Shown here one piece after another: positions 14,041-16,166 of a stretch of DNA of 16,166 nt. Location: the NCBI GenBank assembly GCA_937915725.1, contig CALGGV010000114.1, positions 1 to 16,166 of the forward strand. The letters are read 5' to 3'. Below the pieces are notes generated by a model. The model was not told the DNA's origin, searched no databases, and saw only the letters and a program-made list of their open reading frames with translations. Position numbers and translations under genes: made by a program. Source of the DNA: an uncultured Selenomonadales bacterium. GTDB lineage: Bacteria > Bacillota > Negativicutes > Selenomonadales > Selenomonadaceae. How positions within the stretch are numbered: the stretch's first letter is position 1; every line of letters starts with the position of its first letter.

Positions 14041-14096
14041 TAAAAAAGCCCTGCAAAGGCGACAAGTCGGAGCGTTTGCGCTGCAGAGCTATTTAG
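14041..14096 (-). terminator. Branched terminator-like element upstream of the holin-like gene
   Basis: On the - strand AGCTCTGCA (14090-14082) pairs with TGCAGGGCT (14055-14047), nine pairs with one wobble, followed at once by six T. Two short hairpins, GCG-CAAA-CGC (14081-14072) and CGA-CTTG-TCG (14069-14060), sit inside, giving a three-way junction. The stem includes the TAG stop of the upstream gene. It would reduce transcription into the lysis genes. Confidence 0.65.
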
Positions 14097-16125
14097 CTTT
14101 TCTGATATTTTTCAATTCACGTAGTCGGAAATTTTTCAAGCCTGTACCAACTTTTTCGTAGATACCGTCCAAACTTATTCTGTATAAATCGCCGCCACGA
14201 ATACCTAGTGCAAATTTATTTCTTTTAAACTTCGCAAAAACATAAGAAATATTAACGTCATCGTTATCTTCATAAGGTTTTTTAAACCAGCCGTTCATAC
14301 AAGGATAATTAACTTTAAGCGGATTATCATTGTACCCTTCACCTAATCCGGAATATTCATAATAAAGCGCAGGGGTAAAAATCTGCCGCCCGTACAAATT
14401 ATTAATGTCGGCGTTAGTTTGCGTGGCGATAAGCGCGGCTGTACTGTCAACGTTGCTGAAATAATAGCCTTCATATTTCCCATAAGCTGAATAACATTCT
14501 ATACTGTTAGCAAGGGAGTTATATACATCTTCAGGAATAGATATTTGTTTTTCGCCTTCAAAAACATTTTCTACGAAAAAATTTTCACAGTGATAACTAA
14601 AACCATCAAGCGGAAAATCAATTTCTTGCTCATTGAATTGTTCGTAATTGTAAACAAAATCATCGTAAGGTTCTTTCGCTACGTCTTTGTCTCCTTTTTC
14701 GTCCCAGTCATCTGGCGCGTAAACAATATTTCCACCGCCCTTAGATTTATAGATAGTATCTGTAACTTCGCCGTTATGGACGCGCAAAACTTTACACGCG
14801 CTGAAAACAATCGGGAACCAATAGTAATATTTAAACCGCGCCTTTGGAATATAGTATTTTACTTTATCTAAAATGTATTTTTTGTATTCCGGTGTGTATT
14901 CGTCGTTTTCGTCCGTCTCATCGCCTTCAAATTCAGGGTACTTCTCAAAATTCGCGTTAAAGTGTAAATTTTGTGGCTCAAAAAGCACAGTTTCAAATGC
15001 ATTAATGTAGGATAAATCTTCGTTGGGGTCTGTTGTTTGGTAATAAGGCGCGTAATGGTTGACTTTGCCAGTAAGGTAACTTTTATATTCGGGCGTGTAT
15101 TCGTCGTTATCGTCTTTTTCTTCGCCCGTAAAAGGTGGATAAGGAGCAATATCCGGCTTATAAGGCAAAGCTTGTTGCTCAAAGACAAGGTCTTCAAAAG
15201 TGTTAATACAAGTAATTAGAGTTTCACTAAAAATTTTATCTTCACCGTTCGGAAAGGCTTTATTAAAAACAGAGCCGTTAAAAGTCAAGTATGGAAAACA
15301 AAACCCCATAGCGGCAGTAGAAATAATGGCGTCCCAGTTATGATTTTGGTCGATATTAAACGAGACAACTGAGGCATAGGATAAGGCAACCGCACTATCT
15401 GGCGGCGCAGGTTGCATTGTCCAATTTACGGCGTCATCTTCTTTGTTGGATTTTTCCATAATTTTATTTTTAGCCTCAAGAGCAAAATCTTCGACAATAT
15501 CAGCAAACTGTTTTAAATTGACTGTAAACTGTTCTTCGTCGTTTTTGTAAAAAACAACGTCGGAGTTTTCGGCGGGAATATCAGCAAAAGATTGATTAGG
15601 ATAATCAAAAAGCTGTCCAACAAAAGGAGTAACGCGGCTAAAAACAGAAAAAGCAGTTGAATTTTCATTCGGCTGAATGTGGGCTTGAGTGAACAAATGA
15701 TTATGAAAAGTTGGAGCAGATTTAAAACGGTAAAAGCCGTCGGTAACAGTCCATAAATCGCCGTTATTGTCAATTTCGGCATCGATTAAATCTTCTTCTT
15801 TGCCGTATTTGTATTTTTCATAATCATTGACAATCCATTCGTGATCTTTCATTCGTTTATATTTTTTAAACTTGCCGTGAGCCCTAAGATACCCTTTATC
15901 ATTATCGCTTTTTTCTTTGTCAAATAGCACAGGGGTACCTGATTGAATATCATCAAGTAAAGGCGCAGGCTTAGGAGTTGAATTACCGAAAATGAATTTG
16001 CCGTCTGTCCAAACAGTATCGCCCGCTTGACAAGGCAAGTTGCCCATAAATCTTAAAGTTTTGCCTTGAACATCAGTAGCAACGCCATTACCGACACTTT
16101 GAATTTCGGTAGGGTAAAATGACAT
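14089..16125 (-). CDS. Large phage virion/tail-region protein, 678 aa
   Basis: The ATG at 16125 overlaps the stop of the upstream gene (TAATG) and follows GGTAGGTG. Residues 1-50 form a small beta domain, with QAGDTVWTDGKFIFGN, of a kind I associate with tail-tip proteins of Firmicutes phages. The long middle is rich in Tyr, Phe, Asp and Asn without membrane segments. Residues 307-362 and 374-428 are a tandem duplication sharing NDEYTPEYK and INxFE motifs. The C-terminus is basic (LRELKNIRKAK) after GIRGGDLYRISLDGIYEKVG. Its position directly before holin and endolysin fits a tail fibre, receptor-binding or baseplate component. I recognise no enzymatic motif. Confidence 0.88.
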   Translation of the reverse strand: MSFYPTEIQSVGNGVATDVQGKTLRFMGNLPCQAGDTVWTDGKFIFGNSTPKPAPLLDDIQSGTPVLFDKEKSDNDKGYLRAHGKFKKYKRMKDHEWIVNDYEKYKYGKEEDLIDAEIDNNGDLWTVTDGFYRFKSAPTFHNHLFTQAHIQPNENSTAFSVFSRVTPFVGQLFDYPNQSFADIPAENSDVVFYKNDEEQFTVNLKQFADIVEDFALEAKNKIMEKSNKEDDAVNWTMQPAPPDSAVALSYASVVSFNIDQNHNWDAIISTAAMGFCFPYLTFNGSVFNKAFPNGEDKIFSETLITCINTFEDLVFEQQALPYKPDIAPYPPFTGEEKDDNDEYTPEYKSYLTGKVNHYAPYYQTTDPNEDLSYINAFETVLFEPQNLHFNANFEKYPEFEGDETDENDEYTPEYKKYILDKVKYYIPKARFKYYYWFPIVFSACKVLRVHNGEVTDTIYKSKGGGNIVYAPDDWDEKGDKDVAKEPYDDFVYNYEQFNEQEIDFPLDGFSYHCENFFVENVFEGEKQISIPEDVYNSLANSIECYSAYGKYEGYYFSNVDSTAALIATQTNADINNLYGRQIFTPALYYEYSGLGEGYNDNPLKVNYPCMNGWFKKPYEDNDDVNISYVFAKFKRNKFALGIRGGDLYRISLDGIYEKVGTGLKNFRLRELKNIRKAK
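14842..15210 (-). repeat. Tandem internal duplication within the virion protein
   Basis: Two segments of about 55 codons (15210-15040 and 15006-14842) encode matching stretches: INTFEDLVFEQ / INAFETVLFEP, then YPPFTGEEKDDNDEYTPEYK / YPEFEGDETDENDEYTPEYK, then GKVNHYAPYY / DKVKYYIPKA. The DNA has diverged while the protein pattern is kept. Confidence 0.8.
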
Positions 16126-16166
16126 TATCGAACACCTACCACAGCGGCTCGGTTGCCTTTATCCGG
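16125..16166 (-). CDS. C-terminal end of an upstream phage gene (partial)
   Basis: The - strand is open from the window edge and ends PDKGNRAAVVGVR followed by TAA at 16127-16125, which overlaps the ATG of the next gene. The tight TAATG junction matches another in this operon (12597) and supports a real upstream gene, but 13 residues are too few to identify it. Confidence 0.5.
   Translation of the reverse strand, partial: PDKGNRAAVVGVR

Noticed and set aside
14041..14096. tRNA-like gene
   Set aside because: The element is too short, has no T-loop GTTCRA or CCA-type acceptor, and the stem is followed by a T-run.
14545..15219. + strand open frames opposite the large virion protein
   Set aside because: They lie wholly within the well-supported - strand gene, show no ribosome site and have hydrophobic shadow composition.

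Overview
The window looks like DNA from a low-to-moderate GC, diderm member of the Firmicutes, most likely a Negativicute (Selenomonas / Phascolarctobacterium type). This is an inference from strong AGGAGG ribosome sites and a Firmicutes-type phage module with a GH25 endolysin, combined with a TolC-family outer-membrane efflux protein that only a diderm would need. No rRNA, tRNA or housekeeping gene is present to confirm it.

Region 1 (1-5201, + strand) is a peptide export and modification locus. It opens with three tandem genes (the first cut by the window edge) for cysteine-free proteins of about 90-98 residues behind a short double-glycine leader, laid out like class II microcins. Three tandem Nif11-type RiPP precursors follow. 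Their leaders are nearly identical, their 22-24 residue cores vary, and a conserved 5' hairpin precedes each one. An intrinsic terminator then separates the precursors from a radical SAM/SPASM maturase, and a second terminator separates that from a TolC-like channel. Both precursor families end their leaders in the same LDNVAGG signal, so one C39-type peptidase transporter (not in the window) could mature both and pass them to the TolC channel.

Region 2 (5202-6366, + strand) holds an unrecognised HEAAH putative zinc protein, preceded by a long inverted repeat. It is followed within 11 bases by a 62-residue peptide gene with a leader-like end and a Trp-rich tail.

Region 3 (6367-about 9850) is decayed DNA. 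The - strand carries about 3 kb of a repeat-rich surface-type protein broken by eight in-frame stops and one frameshift. Beside it on the + strand is a frameshifted, truncated IS5-family transposase.

Region 4 (9873-16166, - strand) is the late end of a prophage or phage-derived cassette. Read 5' to 3' on the - strand it runs: end of an upstream gene, large virion/tail-type protein, structured terminator-like element, holin-like membrane protein, GH25 endolysin, small HTH protein, papain-like small protein, and a run of small Gln/Asn- or Cys-rich virion-type proteins, closing at a hairpin near 9885. Genes are packed with stop/start overlaps.

The most interesting material is region 1 plus the small pair in region 2: two unrelated cargo families sharing one processing signal, one with a core motif I do not recognise from a named RiPP class.
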